A stretch of 64,000 bases of DNA from Bacteroidota bacterium (GCA_036522515.1 DATDFQ010000024.1:107173-171172); one strand, 5' to 3'; positions 17,342-25,769 are shown, numbered from the stretch's first letter. A program made the numbers and translations. The notes: generated by a model not told the origin, from the sequence alone.

Positions 17342-19336
17342 ATGAACGCTCGAACCGGGTTTCGCAGATTCACCCCCATCGTGTCGCTGTTCCTTCTTGT
17401 GTGCCTTTCATTCGGTCAGGCCCCGCGGATCTCTGTGACCAGGCTCCCTGAGCCGGGGAAAAAGTATCCCTGGCCTCCCCTCCAGGCGCGGGATCTTCAA
17501 GCCATCTCGAAGCTCCCCCTGCGGGCGACCTCCGTCAAATCAAAGGCTCCCTTTTCGGCAAGCGGTCTCGAGGACAGCGTCACCTTTACCGCCGTGCAGA
17601 CACCGTTCCCCGGCCTCGTCGGCGGAGGGGGATCATGGTTCGATTACGACAATGACGGGGATCTCGATGTGATTGTGTCGGGCTACTCCGTGGAGGGGAA
17701 CGTATTCAAGATCTACTCCAACGACGGAGGAGGGGTCTTCACGGAAGTTCAGACGGACCTTCCGGCCATCGGGGCCGAACATCAATCGATTTCGTGGGGC
17801 GACCTCGACAAGGACGGTAACTTCGACCTCGCGATCGCAGGAAGGCTCGATACGTCGAGTCTTGTGAATGTGTCGAAGATTTTCCATAACGACAACGGAA
17901 GATTCGTCGATATCGAAGCTCCGCTGATGGGGCTATCCGGCGGAGCGGTCACCTGGGTGGACTATGACAACGACGGGGACCTCGATCTTCTCGTCACCGG
18001 CTCGCCCGACGCGGGCAACACGTTTTATGCGATCCTCTATCGCAACGACGACGGCACGTTCACCGACGCTCAGGCGGGACTCAGAGGGTCCTGGTCTACC
18101 ACGGCATCCTGGGGAGACTATGACAACGACGGCGACCTTGATCTCCTGATGACCGGCTACGGCAACGGTGCGTTCAGCAAGATTTACCGTAATGATAACG
18201 GGACATTTGTCGATATCGGCGCTACACTTGCAGAGGTCAACTCCGGCGCGACGCAATGGGTCGACATTGACAACGACGGCGATCTGGATATCGTGCTCTC
18301 CGGCGGCATGCCGGGAGACGTCCCGACCGCCAGGATCTACCGGAACGACGGCAATGATGTCTTCACCGATCTCAACGTCCCGATCGAGGGGTTCATGGTA
18401 AGCGCAGTCGCGATAGCCGATTATGACAACGACGGCGATCTCGACATCGCGATATCGGGTGCTGATGAGTTCTACGCGGGAAGCAATCCGCGCACGAAGA
18501 TCTATCGCAACGACAACGGCACCTTCGTCGACATCGGCGCCAACCTGGTGGGCACCTGGTTCGGATCCCTCGCGTGGGGCGATTACGATAACGACGGCAG
18601 GCTAGACCTTCTCGTCTCGGGAGCGACGATTCCACGCGCGACGTGGAACGGACCCTTCGCGCAAACCACGATCCTCTACCACAATAATAATGTGGAGCCC
18701 AACACCATGCCGGCGACTCCTCAGCCATCGGAGCCTCTCCTCGACGGGAATTCCGTTCAGTTGGGCTGGGGCCGTGCGTCGGACGGTCAAACCCCGAGCG
18801 CGGAACTCACCTATAATCTCCGGATCGGCACGGCGCCCGGGCTGAGCGATGTGGTTGCCCCCGTTTCCAACGTCGGAACGGGATATCGGCGCGTTCCGAC
18901 TGACGGCAATTCGTTCAGAAAGACCGGCCGGTTGCTGAAAAATCTCCCCCAGGGCACCTACTACTGGGGCGTTCAGGCGGTGGATGGCGCCTACAGCGGA
19001 TCGCCCTTCTCCCCGGAGAACTCCTTCGTTGTGAGTTCCCCTCTCGGGGTAAAAGAGGAGCGGGAGATTCCCCGTGTATTCGCATTGGAGCAGAACTACC
19101 CTAACCCGTTCAATCCGCAGACCGACATCGCGTTTCAAATTCCCGCGACCGATCATGTCTCGCTCAGGATCTACGACGTGCTGGGGCGCGAAGTGGCAAC
19201 GGTTTTGGATGGAGTCAAGGAGGCGGGAGCCTATACCGTGAGCTGGGATGCGTCGCGAATGGCGAGCGGAGTGTTTTTCTACGAGCTGAAGACCGAGCAG
19301 TCTTTCGCGCGGATGAAAATGCTGCTGATCCGGTAA
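17342..19336 (+). CDS. Secreted FG-GAP/VCBS repeat protein with T9SS-type sorting domain
   Basis: 664 aa. A signal peptide is clear (basic MNARTGFRR, hydrophobic VSLFLLVCLSFG, cleavage near GQA). Seven FG-GAP/VCBS-type units follow, between about residues 95 and 430, each centred on a calcium-loop DYDNDGDLD-type motif with the variants DLDKDGNFD and DIDNDGDLD. Such units form a beta-propeller. A short Fn3-like region leads to a C-terminal domain of about 90 residues: FALEQNYPNPFNPQTDIAFQ, then YDVLGREVATV and SGVFFYELKT. This is the Por secretion system C-terminal signal of FCB-group bacteria. It is probably exported by type IX secretion and surface-attached or released. GAGG before the ATG acts as ribosome site; a terminator follows at 19471. 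No other T9SS gene lies in the window. Confidence 0.92.
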   Translation: MNARTGFRRFTPIVSLFLLVCLSFGQAPRISVTRLPEPGKKYPWPPLQARDLQAISKLPLRATSVKSKAPFSASGLEDSVTFTAVQTPFPGLVGGGGSWFDYDNDGDLDVIVSGYSVEGNVFKIYSNDGGGVFTEVQTDLPAIGAEHQSISWGDLDKDGNFDLAIAGRLDTSSLVNVSKIFHNDNGRFVDIEAPLMGLSGGAVTWVDYDNDGDLDLLVTGSPDAGNTFYAILYRNDDGTFTDAQAGLRGSWSTTASWGDYDNDGDLDLLMTGYGNGAFSKIYRNDNGTFVDIGATLAEVNSGATQWVDIDNDGDLDIVLSGGMPGDVPTARIYRNDGNDVFTDLNVPIEGFMVSAVAIADYDNDGDLDIAISGADEFYAGSNPRTKIYRNDNGTFVDIGANLVGTWFGSLAWGDYDNDGRLDLLVSGATIPRATWNGPFAQTTILYHNNNVEPNTMPATPQPSEPLLDGNSVQLGWGRASDGQTPSAELTYNLRIGTAPGLSDVVAPVSNVGTGYRRVPTDGNSFRKTGRLLKNLPQGTYYWGVQAVDGAYSGSPFSPENSFVVSSPLGVKEEREIPRVFALEQNYPNPFNPQTDIAFQIPATDHVSLRIYDVLGREVATVLDGVKEAGAYTVSWDASRMASGVFFYELKTEQSFARMKMLLIR

Positions 19337-19344
19337 CAACAGAA

Positions 19345-19370
19345 CGCAGCCTGAAGGCTGCGGCTACCAG
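19345..19370. repeat. GGCTACC-tailed hairpin repeat
   Basis: CGCAGCCTGAAGGCTGCG followed by GGCTACC, a member of the intergenic hairpin family found at 1607, 1705, 30344, 30424, 48476, 48517 and 48656. Its arms differ from the 1607 copy by compensatory changes (GGC/GCC versus GCC/GGC). Confidence 0.8.
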
Positions 19371-19470
19371 CGGTGTGATCCAGAACACGTTTCGCTTGAA
19401 GGAGTATTCGAACTTTCGTATTCTTAAGCGGGGATAACCTCCTCCTCAATGGAACCATATCTGCATCCCT

Positions 19471-19504
19471 AAGGGTGACTTCCTCCAGGTCACCCTTTTT
19501 TATT
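19471..19504 (+). terminator. Rho-independent terminator after the repeat-protein gene
   Basis: AAGGGTGAC (19471-19479) pairs perfectly with GTCACCCTT (19489-19497) around a 9-nt loop, followed by TTTTTATT. The T-run is on the plus strand, so it ends transcription of the 17342-19336 gene, 135 nt past its stop. The T-run overlaps the stop end of convergent dnaG. Confidence 0.88.
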
Positions 19505-21389
19505 CCATTTCCTCGTGGTGGGGCATTTCTCTCGCGTTCCCCTTTTCCTGCAGCTCCTTGATCTTGTTCCGAAGGTCCTTGCTGACTTCGAGATACGGGA
19601 GAAGGTCTCCCCCGCGCCGGCTTGCCTCTTCAATCGAGCGCTGGTTCTCCGCCAGCATCCTCTTGAGCGACCGCTCGCGGATACCTCTGAGGGCGTCGGA
19701 GGCGAGCTTGAGGGGATCCGCCTGTTCCACCTGTGAGACATCCCATCTTTTGCTGAGCTGGTACTTGGCGAAAACCGCGGAGGCGAGCAGCTTCCTCTGG
19801 CCCGAATCCTCGATGTCATCCATCAGCGTCGCCGGATCGATCACCTCTCCGTTTTCGATCCGCCGGACCAGGTAGGCGGCGATCGCCTTGGCGTGAGGAT
19901 GTGTAAACTCCTCGAGAAGGATCTGGCCGAAGATATAATCCGCAACCGGCCTTCCTCCGTCCAGTATCGCGTTGATGAGATCACGCTCGGCGGGGGGGAT
20001 CTCTCCGGCCTGGGCCGGGGGCGCTTCGACGGGCGCGGGCCGGGGAGGAACCGCCTTTCTGACAACGGTCTGCCCAACTCCCGGCTGGCGCTTGCCGGCG
20101 AGTATTTTTTCAAGCTCCCTGTAGAGGGACGACTCATAGAGCTTGTATTTCTCGGCCACATGCTTCACATAAAAATTCCTTTTCAGCTCGTCGGGCATCC
20201 TGGAGATGGTCTCGACGATCGATCGAACGGTCTGCGCATGCCCTTCCGGCGAAGCCAGCTTCCCCTCGCGCTCGGCCATCCGCCCGATGAAATCGATAAA
20301 GGAGATCGACTCTCCGGCCAGCTCGCGGAACGCGTCCGCGCCCTGTTTCCGGACAAACGAATCGGGATCCTCCCCCTCGGGTAGTACCGCGACCCGGACA
20401 TCGAGGTCGCGCTCGAGTATCAGATCCACCCCCCGGAGCGCGGCCTTCGAACCGGCCGAATCCGCGTCGTAGACGATCGTGACGTTCTTCGTGTAGCGGC
20501 TGAGGAGCAATATCTGCTCGACCGTCAGCGCGGTCCCGCTCGACGCGACGACATTCTTCACACCCGCCTGGAAGAGGCTGATCAGATCCGCATACCCCTC
20601 CACGAGAATCGCATCCTCCTGCTCCCGGATCGCCTCGCGCGCCTGGAACAGGCCGTAGAGGATTCTGCTCTTATTATAGATGGGGGTTTCGGGAGAATTG
20701 ATATACTTGCCGAGGGGGTCGTCTTCGAGGAGTTTCCGGGCTCCGAAGCCCACGATCCTGCCCGTCGTGGAAAAGATCGGGAACATCGCCCGCCCCCGGA
20801 AATAATCGTACGCCGACCCGTCTGCGCGCTTGCGGATCAATCCCGCAGATTCGAGCAAGGGGACCGAAATTTTCTTTTCGGACGCATGCTTCAGGAATGC
20901 GTCCCACGAATTCGGCGCGAAGCCGAGCTGAAACGCCTTGATCGTCTCATCGGTGAAACCCCGGTGGCGGAGGTACTCGAGCGCCAGCCTCCCTTCGCTG
21001 CCGGCGGTGAGAGAGGAATGGAAGAACAGCGCGGCCGTCCGGCAGACCTCATACAACTGTTCGTGTTCGTCGGAGGCGGCGTCCCCGCCAGGGGAGTAGG
21101 TCGGGAGAGCGATGCCCGCTCGATCGGCGAGGGACCGGACCGCCTCGATGAAGCTGACCTTTTCGAACTCCATCACGAAGGTGAACGCGGTGCCGCCCAC
21201 TCCGCATCCGAAGCAATGGTACATTTGCCGGTCGGCTGAGACGTTAAAGGACGGAGTTTTCTCGGAATGGAACGGACAGAGGCCGATATAGTTCTTCCCG
21301 CGCTTCTTGAGCTTGACCGACGCGCCGATGAGATCGACAATATCGGTCGCAGCCCGGATCTCGTCTATTTTTTCGGGGGGAATGCGCAT
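19500..21389 (-). CDS. dnaG: DNA primase
   Basis: 629 aa, makes RNA primers at the replication fork. The CHC2 zinc finger is residues 38-62 (Cys38, His41, Cys59, Cys62). The catalytic core has ALEYLRHRGFTDETIKAFQLGFAP and YFRGRAMFPI. The Toprim domain has VEGYADLISLFQAGVKNVVAS and the metal-binding DADSAG. The C-terminal part, after a Pro/Ala-rich linker (VPPRPAPVEAPPAQ), is the helicase-interaction region. Its promoter lies at 21457-21485. The stop is convergent with the repeat-protein gene and the terminator between them is shared space. Confidence 0.96.
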   Translation of the reverse strand: MRIPPEKIDEIRAATDIVDLIGASVKLKKRGKNYIGLCPFHSEKTPSFNVSADRQMYHCFGCGVGGTAFTFVMEFEKVSFIEAVRSLADRAGIALPTYSPGGDAASDEHEQLYEVCRTAALFFHSSLTAGSEGRLALEYLRHRGFTDETIKAFQLGFAPNSWDAFLKHASEKKISVPLLESAGLIRKRADGSAYDYFRGRAMFPIFSTTGRIVGFGARKLLEDDPLGKYINSPETPIYNKSRILYGLFQAREAIREQEDAILVEGYADLISLFQAGVKNVVASSGTALTVEQILLLSRYTKNVTIVYDADSAGSKAALRGVDLILERDLDVRVAVLPEGEDPDSFVRKQGADAFRELAGESISFIDFIGRMAEREGKLASPEGHAQTVRSIVETISRMPDELKRNFYVKHVAEKYKLYESSLYRELEKILAGKRQPGVGQTVVRKAVPPRPAPVEAPPAQAGEIPPAERDLINAILDGGRPVADYIFGQILLEEFTHPHAKAIAAYLVRRIENGEVIDPATLMDDIEDSGQRKLLASAVFAKYQLSKRWDVSQVEQADPLKLASDALRGIRERSLKRMLAENQRSIEEASRRGGDLLPYLEVSKDLRNKIKELQEKGNAREMPHHEEME

Positions 21390-21456
21390 GGATTCAAAGA
21401 ATTTCGATCAGATGGTCGCCCGGGGGAGCGGTCAGGCGGATGCGTGATACCGAAGC

Positions 21457-21485
21457 AATATAAGGGTCGCGGGATTGAATGTCAA
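21457..21485 (-). promoter_or_regulatory. Predicted dnaG promoter
   Basis: On the minus strand TTGACA (21480-21485), 17 bp, then TATATT (21457-21462), 67 bp before the ATG. A perfect -35 and near-perfect -10. Confidence 0.75.
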
Positions 21486-21528
21486 CGAGGGGCGCGCGCG
21501 ACGGGGGCGCGGAGCGGGAAAGAATAAA

Positions 21529-21695
21529 GATCCCGGCCTAAAGCATGCCGGGATGACGAGCGGGTGGGTGTGGGAGCGAGCGGGGCGCGGAGCGCCCAAA
21601 TAGGACGCTCCCACGCGGAGCGTGGGAGCGAGTGATCATTCGAGCGTGGGAGCGAGAAAGAATGAAGATCCCGGCCTAAAGCATGCCGGGATGAC
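21529..21695. repeat. Intergenic hairpin repeats (two GATCCCGGC..GCCGGGATGAC copies and a CGCTCCCAC hairpin)
   Basis: GATCCCGGCCTAAAGCATGC begins the unit at 21529-21557, and an identical 29-nt copy is at 21667-21695. Between them, 21606-21630 is a hairpin with arms CGCTCCCACG and CGTGGGAGCG. No gene is seen in the 323-nt space between dnaG and the aminomutase gene apart from the dnaG promoter. Confidence 0.85.
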
Positions 21696-21712
21696 GGTAT
21701 ATTAGATTGCGT

Positions 21713-22876
21713 CTATCTTGTTCCCACCTCAACGTGTTCTGTCTTGCCGTTCCCGTTGCCATTACCGTTTCCGTTGCCTTTGCCGTTCTTGCGCTTGAAG
21801 GCCTTCTCGATCGGCGGCAAATGGCCTGCTGGTTCCTCTTCGAGATCGGGGTAGGTGAAGATTTCGTACTTGTAGTTCCGAAGGATGATATTCTTTCCGG
21901 CTCTTCCGATGACATACTGGGGAAGGATCGGAATCTTCCCTCCTCCTCCGGGCGCGTCGATGACGTAGCTCGGAATCGCCAGGCCGGAGGTATGACCGCG
22001 GAGTTTGTCCATGATTTCCAGCCCCTTGCTCACCGGGGTGCGGAAATAATTCGTTCCCTTGGTCAGATCGGCCTGGTAGAGATAGTAGGGCCTGACCCGC
22101 ATCGCCAGAAGCTTACGCACGAGCTCCAGCATCACGTCCGGATCGTCGTTCACGCCTTTCATCAGGACCGCCTGGTTGCCGACCGGGCAGCCGGCGTCTG
22201 CGAGCATCTCGCAGGCCCGCTTGGCCTCGACCGTGCATTCCCACGGGTGGTTGAAGTGCGTGTTGACATAGACCGGATGGTACTTGCGTATCATCTTGCA
22301 GAGCTTCGGCGTGATGCGTTGCGGCAGCACGCAGGGCATCTTGGTCCCGAGCCGTATGATTTCGACGTGAGGAATGTCCCTCAGCCCCTTGAGAACCCTT
22401 TCGAGGAGAAAATCGGTCAGCATCAGGGGATCGCCGCCCGAGAGGATGACGTCGCGGACCTCCGGCTTTCCCGCAATGTAATCGATCCCGTCCTGGATGT
22501 ACTTCATGTTGATCTTCGAGGCGTCTCCGACCTTTCGCTTCCGCGTGCAGAACCGGCAGTACATGGAGCACTGGCTCGTCGTCAGGAAGAGCACCCGGTC
22601 GGGATACCGGTGCACGATGCTGGGAACCGGGCTGTGTGAATCCTCGGCCAGGGGGTCTTCGGGAAACCCGTCTTCCATCAGCTCCCGGGCGTCCGGGACG
22701 CACTGGAGCCAGATCGGATCCCCGGGGGTGCGGATCAGGCTGAGATAGTAAGGATTGATGCGCGTATGAAAGAGTGAGTTGAGCTTGTCCGCGAGGTCCT
22801 TATCGAATCCGAACCGTTCGACCAGATCCTTTCCGCTGTCCACGCTTTGTCGAAGCATTTGCTGCCACAGTTCCAT
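21713..22876 (-). CDS. kamA: Lysine 2,3-aminomutase-family radical SAM enzyme
   Basis: 387 aa from the ATG at 22876, 7 nt after the GNAT stop. An in-frame start at 22924 would overlap that gene by 41 nt and adds no conserved sequence. The radical SAM motif is Cys103, Cys107, Cys110 (CSMYCRFC). The PLP site DAPGGGGK is present (Lys314). Asp270 (in YQADL) and Asp307 are spaced 37 residues apart, matching Asp293 and Asp330 that hold the side-chain ammonium of lysine in the clostridial enzyme. Glutamate mutases carry Lys and Asn there, so L-lysine to beta-lysine is the best guess. Odd: the clostridial C-terminal zinc cysteines are missing, and the tail is a Gly-Asn repeat (GKGNGNGNGNGNGK). No epmA or EF-P gene is nearby, which argues against EpmB. 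Confidence 0.85.
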   Translation of the reverse strand: MELWQQMLRQSVDSGKDLVERFGFDKDLADKLNSLFHTRINPYYLSLIRTPGDPIWLQCVPDARELMEDGFPEDPLAEDSHSPVPSIVHRYPDRVLFLTTSQCSMYCRFCTRKRKVGDASKINMKYIQDGIDYIAGKPEVRDVILSGGDPLMLTDFLLERVLKGLRDIPHVEIIRLGTKMPCVLPQRITPKLCKMIRKYHPVYVNTHFNHPWECTVEAKRACEMLADAGCPVGNQAVLMKGVNDDPDVMLELVRKLLAMRVRPYYLYQADLTKGTNYFRTPVSKGLEIMDKLRGHTSGLAIPSYVIDAPGGGGKIPILPQYVIGRAGKNIILRNYKYEIFTYPDLEEEPAGHLPPIEKAFKRKNGKGNGNGNGNGNGKTEHVEVGTR

Positions 22877-22883
22877 AAAGTCG

Positions 22884-23396
22884 TTACGCTCCTGATTGTG
22901 AGAAATATTTGCCGAAGACGACAAGATCGTCCCCGGGTGTATAATAATCCGTTATCCGGGCGAGCTCCCGGTATCCGTTCTTCCGGTAGAACGACCGCGC
23001 CTTCTCGTACGAGGGCTGGGAAGAGGTTTCGGCGACGAGGAGCCGCGCCCCCCTCGACTGAACGAGCTCTTCCACATGCCGGAGAAGCTGGGTCCCAGCC
23101 CCGCCGCGGTGGCTGTCGGGGTTGACGGCGATCCAGTAGAGGTCGAACGTTCCGTTGGTGAGCGCAGCGGGCCCGAAGCAGACATAGCCCGCGACCGTCC
23201 CGTCGGAGTCGACGCCGGTATAGATATCATAGTCCTGCTGGGAAGTGTCGTGAAGGTAGGCATCGATCAGCTCGAGGGCGACGTCGATTTCTTCGTCTCT
23301 GAACGCGCCCGTTTTCCCGAGCATGTCACCGATAACATCCCTGTCCTCCGCACGCGCCGGCCGTATGGTGATCAGGGAAGTCGTTCCAGGGCGCAT
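22884..23396 (-). CDS. GNAT family N-acetyltransferase
   Basis: 170 aa. The acetyl-CoA pyrophosphate loop is HRGGAGTQLL (residues 96-105, the R-x-x-G-x-G/A motif), preceded by the central strand DLYWIAVNPD. The later SYEKARSFYRKNGYREL is the usual C-terminal GNAT helix and beta-bulge. Its ATG lies inside the end of the ATP-grasp gene (25-nt overlap) and its stop is 7 nt before the aminomutase start. Co-location with a lysine 2,3-aminomutase recalls AblA/AblB of methanogens, where a GNAT enzyme makes N-epsilon-acetyl-beta-lysine, an osmolyte. This protein is shorter than AblB (about 270 aa) and its acceptor is unknown. Confidence 0.85.
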   Translation of the reverse strand: MRPGTTSLITIRPARAEDRDVIGDMLGKTGAFRDEEIDVALELIDAYLHDTSQQDYDIYTGVDSDGTVAGYVCFGPAALTNGTFDLYWIAVNPDSHRGGAGTQLLRHVEELVQSRGARLLVAETSSQPSYEKARSFYRKNGYRELARITDYYTPGDDLVVFGKYFSQSGA

Positions 23397-24454
23397 TCAA
23401 CGATCTTTCCGACGAGTTCTTCGAACTTGTAACCGTACGCCGCCGCCGACCTGGCGAACCCCGCGTCATCGGAGATGTCGGGGTTGGGGTTCACCTCGAG
23501 GATGTACGGTTTGGCGTCCTTGCTCAGCCGGAAGTCGATGCGGGCATAGTCCCTGCAGCCGAGGAGCTGGTATGCGCGGAGCGCCATCTCCTTGATCGTG
23601 GCCTCAAGCGCGGGCGGCAGCGGAGCCGGACAGAGGCCTTTGGTGTGCTCGTACTCCTCCGTCCCCTTCATCCATTTCGCGTTGTAACTGATGATCCGGT
23701 GGTATTGTTTCGGGAGCGTCGACATGTCGATTTCGGAGATCGGAAAGACGATCGGCTTGCGGTTTCCCATGATGCCGACGTTCAGTTCCCGGCCGTCGAT
23801 GTACTCTTCCACGAGGGCGGGCTGGTCGAACTGTTCTATTATATAGCGGACCCTCTTCCGCAGCTCCGCAAGGCTCGAAACGATCGAATCCGACTCGATT
23901 CCGAGGCTCGCGTCCTCCTGGGAGGGTTTCACGATCAGCGGATAGGCGAGCCGCTCGTCCACGCTCATGCGGCTCCAGGTCTTGAACAGCTGGAAACGCG
24001 GCGTGGGCAAGCCGTTATAGAGGAGAATTTCCTTGACCCTCACCTTGTTCAGCGCGGTGCCGAGCGTGAGCGGATCGGAGCCGGTGTAGGGGACCCCCAT
24101 CAGCTCGTAGATGCCCACCGCGTGCATTTCATGGATGGAGGAATCGCCGACGCTCTCGCAGAGGTTGAACACGACATCGGGGTCCTCGTCGTGCAGAAAG
24201 TTCACAAACCGCCGGATATCCCCGTCCACATTGAAGATGCTTGTTTTGAAACCGAGGGCGTTCAGGGCGCGCGCGATATCTTCCTTCTCCTCGAGCACTC
24301 CGACTTCCGAAAGGTCCGTCAATACGTCCGCCGTCCCGGCCAGCAGCTTGCCCCCCTCCTGAAGAATCCCGGCCTCGGAGATATACTTCCGGCCCGACTT
24401 GGTCAACACCGTCGGCTCATTGTACACGATTGCGACCGTCAGTTTTTTCTTCAT
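23372..24454 (-). CDS. ATP-grasp ligase, D-Ala-D-Ala-ligase-like (second of pair)
   Basis: 360 aa from the ATG at 24454, which has a strong AGGAG ribosome site. The open frame runs to 24676 but that part is an arginine-rich shadow of the upstream gene. N-terminal domain: MKKKLTVAIVYNEP to VFNLCESVG. The motif PYTGSDPLTLG corresponds to PYTGS in Ddl. ATP-grasp core: YPLIVKPSQEDASLGIESDS, LVEEYIDGRELNVGIMGN and the metal end RIDFRLSKDAKPYILEVNPNPD. It lacks the Ddl ending NxxPG, having NPNPDIS, so its acceptor pocket differs. ATP-dependent carboxylate-amine ligation is expected. It follows a sister ligase by 8 nt and overlaps the GNAT gene. Confidence 0.85.
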   Translation of the reverse strand: MKKKLTVAIVYNEPTVLTKSGRKYISEAGILQEGGKLLAGTADVLTDLSEVGVLEEKEDIARALNALGFKTSIFNVDGDIRRFVNFLHDEDPDVVFNLCESVGDSSIHEMHAVGIYELMGVPYTGSDPLTLGTALNKVRVKEILLYNGLPTPRFQLFKTWSRMSVDERLAYPLIVKPSQEDASLGIESDSIVSSLAELRKRVRYIIEQFDQPALVEEYIDGRELNVGIMGNRKPIVFPISEIDMSTLPKQYHRIISYNAKWMKGTEEYEHTKGLCPAPLPPALEATIKEMALRAYQLLGCRDYARIDFRLSKDAKPYILEVNPNPDISDDAGFARSAAAYGYKFEELVGKIVECALERLP

Positions 24455-24462
24455 GGGTGCTC

Positions 24463-25584
24463 CTAACGTGAGGGGTTGTGTTGATATCGCAGCGCCGCGA
24501 AACCGAGGACGCTCTGCAGGAGGCGATCGTAACCGAGCCCTGCGGCCCGCGCCGCCTTCGGGAAACAGGAGTTGTCTTCGGGTTTGGGGAGTATGCCCGG
24601 GAGCGGGTTCAGCTCGAGGATATGCGGCTGTCCGGCGTCGTCGAGACGGACGTCGATCCGGCACCAATCCCGGCAACGGAGGACATTATACGCCTTCCTG
24701 CAAATCCGCTCGATTTCATCGCTGAGGGGCGTCGGAATCCTTGCAGGACATTCAAAGATGTCGAGAGGATCGTCTGACCGGTCCCAGATCCACTTCGCTT
24801 CGTAGGAATAGATCCGGTTCACCCCGGCGGGGAGCGAATCGAACTTGATTTCCACAATCGGGAGGACGTTCAACCGGTCGCCGTTTCCGAGCATCGCGAC
24901 GGTGAATTCGCGCCCGGGGAGATACTCCTCGACGATCACCGCTTCCCTGTAGGTCCCCAGGAGCATCTTCACCTGGCGCGTCAGTTCCGCCTTGTCGCGC
25001 ACCAGCGAAGCGTCAAAAATGCCTTTGCTTGAGCCTTCATGAAGGGGCTTGACGATCGCGGGAAACCTGACGCCCGCGTCTTCGGTCCCGGAGAGATCCG
25101 ATATCACTGAGAAACGGGGGGTCGGGACCTGGTAGTACGAGAGGATTTCCTTCGCGCGCGACTTGTCCAGGCAGACTGCAAGCGTGAGGGGATCCGATCC
25201 CGTGTAGGGGATCCGCAGCATCTCGAGCACGGAGGGGATGTGCGCCTCGCGCGAGACGCCGTGAAGCCCCTCGGCGATGTTGAACACGAACTCCGGCCGG
25301 TTGAGAGAAAGCTTTTCGTACGCTTCTCCGTCCGCCTCGATGAGCGTGACGTGGTGAATTTGCGACAGCGCGGAAGCTACGGCTTCGATTGTTTCAGCCG
25401 TGTCCCATTCTGCGTAAAGATCGTTGAGAGGTTGAGTGGAAGGAGAGGTGTGAGAGCGAATCGCGAGGCTGGATGCAACTCCTCGCTGAGTACTCGGAGG
25501 GTCTGCGGTGTCCTCCGGCAACGACTGTTGTGTTGCATCTTCCTTTTTCTGATTGTACACGAGCGCGACGCGCATCGGATTCAT
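24463..25584 (-). CDS. ATP-grasp ligase, D-Ala-D-Ala-ligase-like (first of pair)
   Basis: 373 aa from the ATG at 25584; a second ATG at 25575 is equally possible, and the N-terminal extension to 25671 is unlikely. After MRVALVYNQKK there is an insert of about 40 residues rich in Ser, Thr and Pro, then FVFNIAEGLHG, PYTGSDPLTLAV, FPAIVKPLHEGSSKGIFDAS (like Ddl EGSS), VIVEEYLPGREFTVAMLGN, YSYEAKW and RIDVRLDDAGQPHILELNPLPGI. All ATP and metal ligands of the ATP-grasp fold appear present. It is the promoter-proximal gene of the aminomutase operon. A role in peptidoglycan D-Ala-D-Ala synthesis is possible but not favoured: there is no mur or ddl neighbour, and two diverged copies stand next to an aminomutase. 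Confidence 0.85.
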   Translation of the reverse strand: MNPMRVALVYNQKKEDATQQSLPEDTADPPSTQRGVASSLAIRSHTSPSTQPLNDLYAEWDTAETIEAVASALSQIHHVTLIEADGEAYEKLSLNRPEFVFNIAEGLHGVSREAHIPSVLEMLRIPYTGSDPLTLAVCLDKSRAKEILSYYQVPTPRFSVISDLSGTEDAGVRFPAIVKPLHEGSSKGIFDASLVRDKAELTRQVKMLLGTYREAVIVEEYLPGREFTVAMLGNGDRLNVLPIVEIKFDSLPAGVNRIYSYEAKWIWDRSDDPLDIFECPARIPTPLSDEIERICRKAYNVLRCRDWCRIDVRLDDAGQPHILELNPLPGILPKPEDNSCFPKAARAAGLGYDRLLQSVLGFAALRYQHNPSR

Positions 25585-25691
25585 TTCAGCAGGAAGATCT
25601 AACAAGTGACTCGTGAATTCCTCTCGACTAGTTGAACAAAAATTTGAATCACATCCAAACTTACAACGCACTGAATCAATTTCTTATGTGT

Positions 25692-25719
25692 AATATAAAC
25701 ATTTTAAACGATTTGTCAA
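25692..25719 (-). promoter_or_regulatory. Predicted promoter of the ATP-grasp/GNAT/aminomutase operon
   Basis: On the minus strand TTGACA (25714-25719), 16 bp, then TATATT (25692-25697), about 108 nt before the first gene. The local AT-richness is strong. It indicates that the four genes form an operon separate from recG. Confidence 0.72.
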
Positions 25720-25769
25720 GAGAAAAATGCATTCTGGAGATGAATTTCATGACATCGCGCCGGAAAAAG

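Noticed and set aside
21713-22876. Aminomutase as EpmB (EF-P lysine modifier)
   Set aside because: No epmA or efp gene is next to it, and it sits with two ligases and a GNAT gene. The alternative cannot be excluded without the rest of the genome.
22877-22924. Longer aminomutase start at 22924
   Set aside because: It would overlap the GNAT gene by 41 nt and add residues without family conservation; the ATG at 22876 is preferred.
24455-24676. N-terminal extension of the second ATP-grasp gene
   Set aside because: Arg/Pro-rich, overlaps the first ligase gene, and the ATG at 24454 has a proper AGGAG site. Similar extensions of sucC (to 52011), gpsA (to 31617), folD (to 58653) and the glutathione peroxidase gene (to 62598) were dropped for the same reason.
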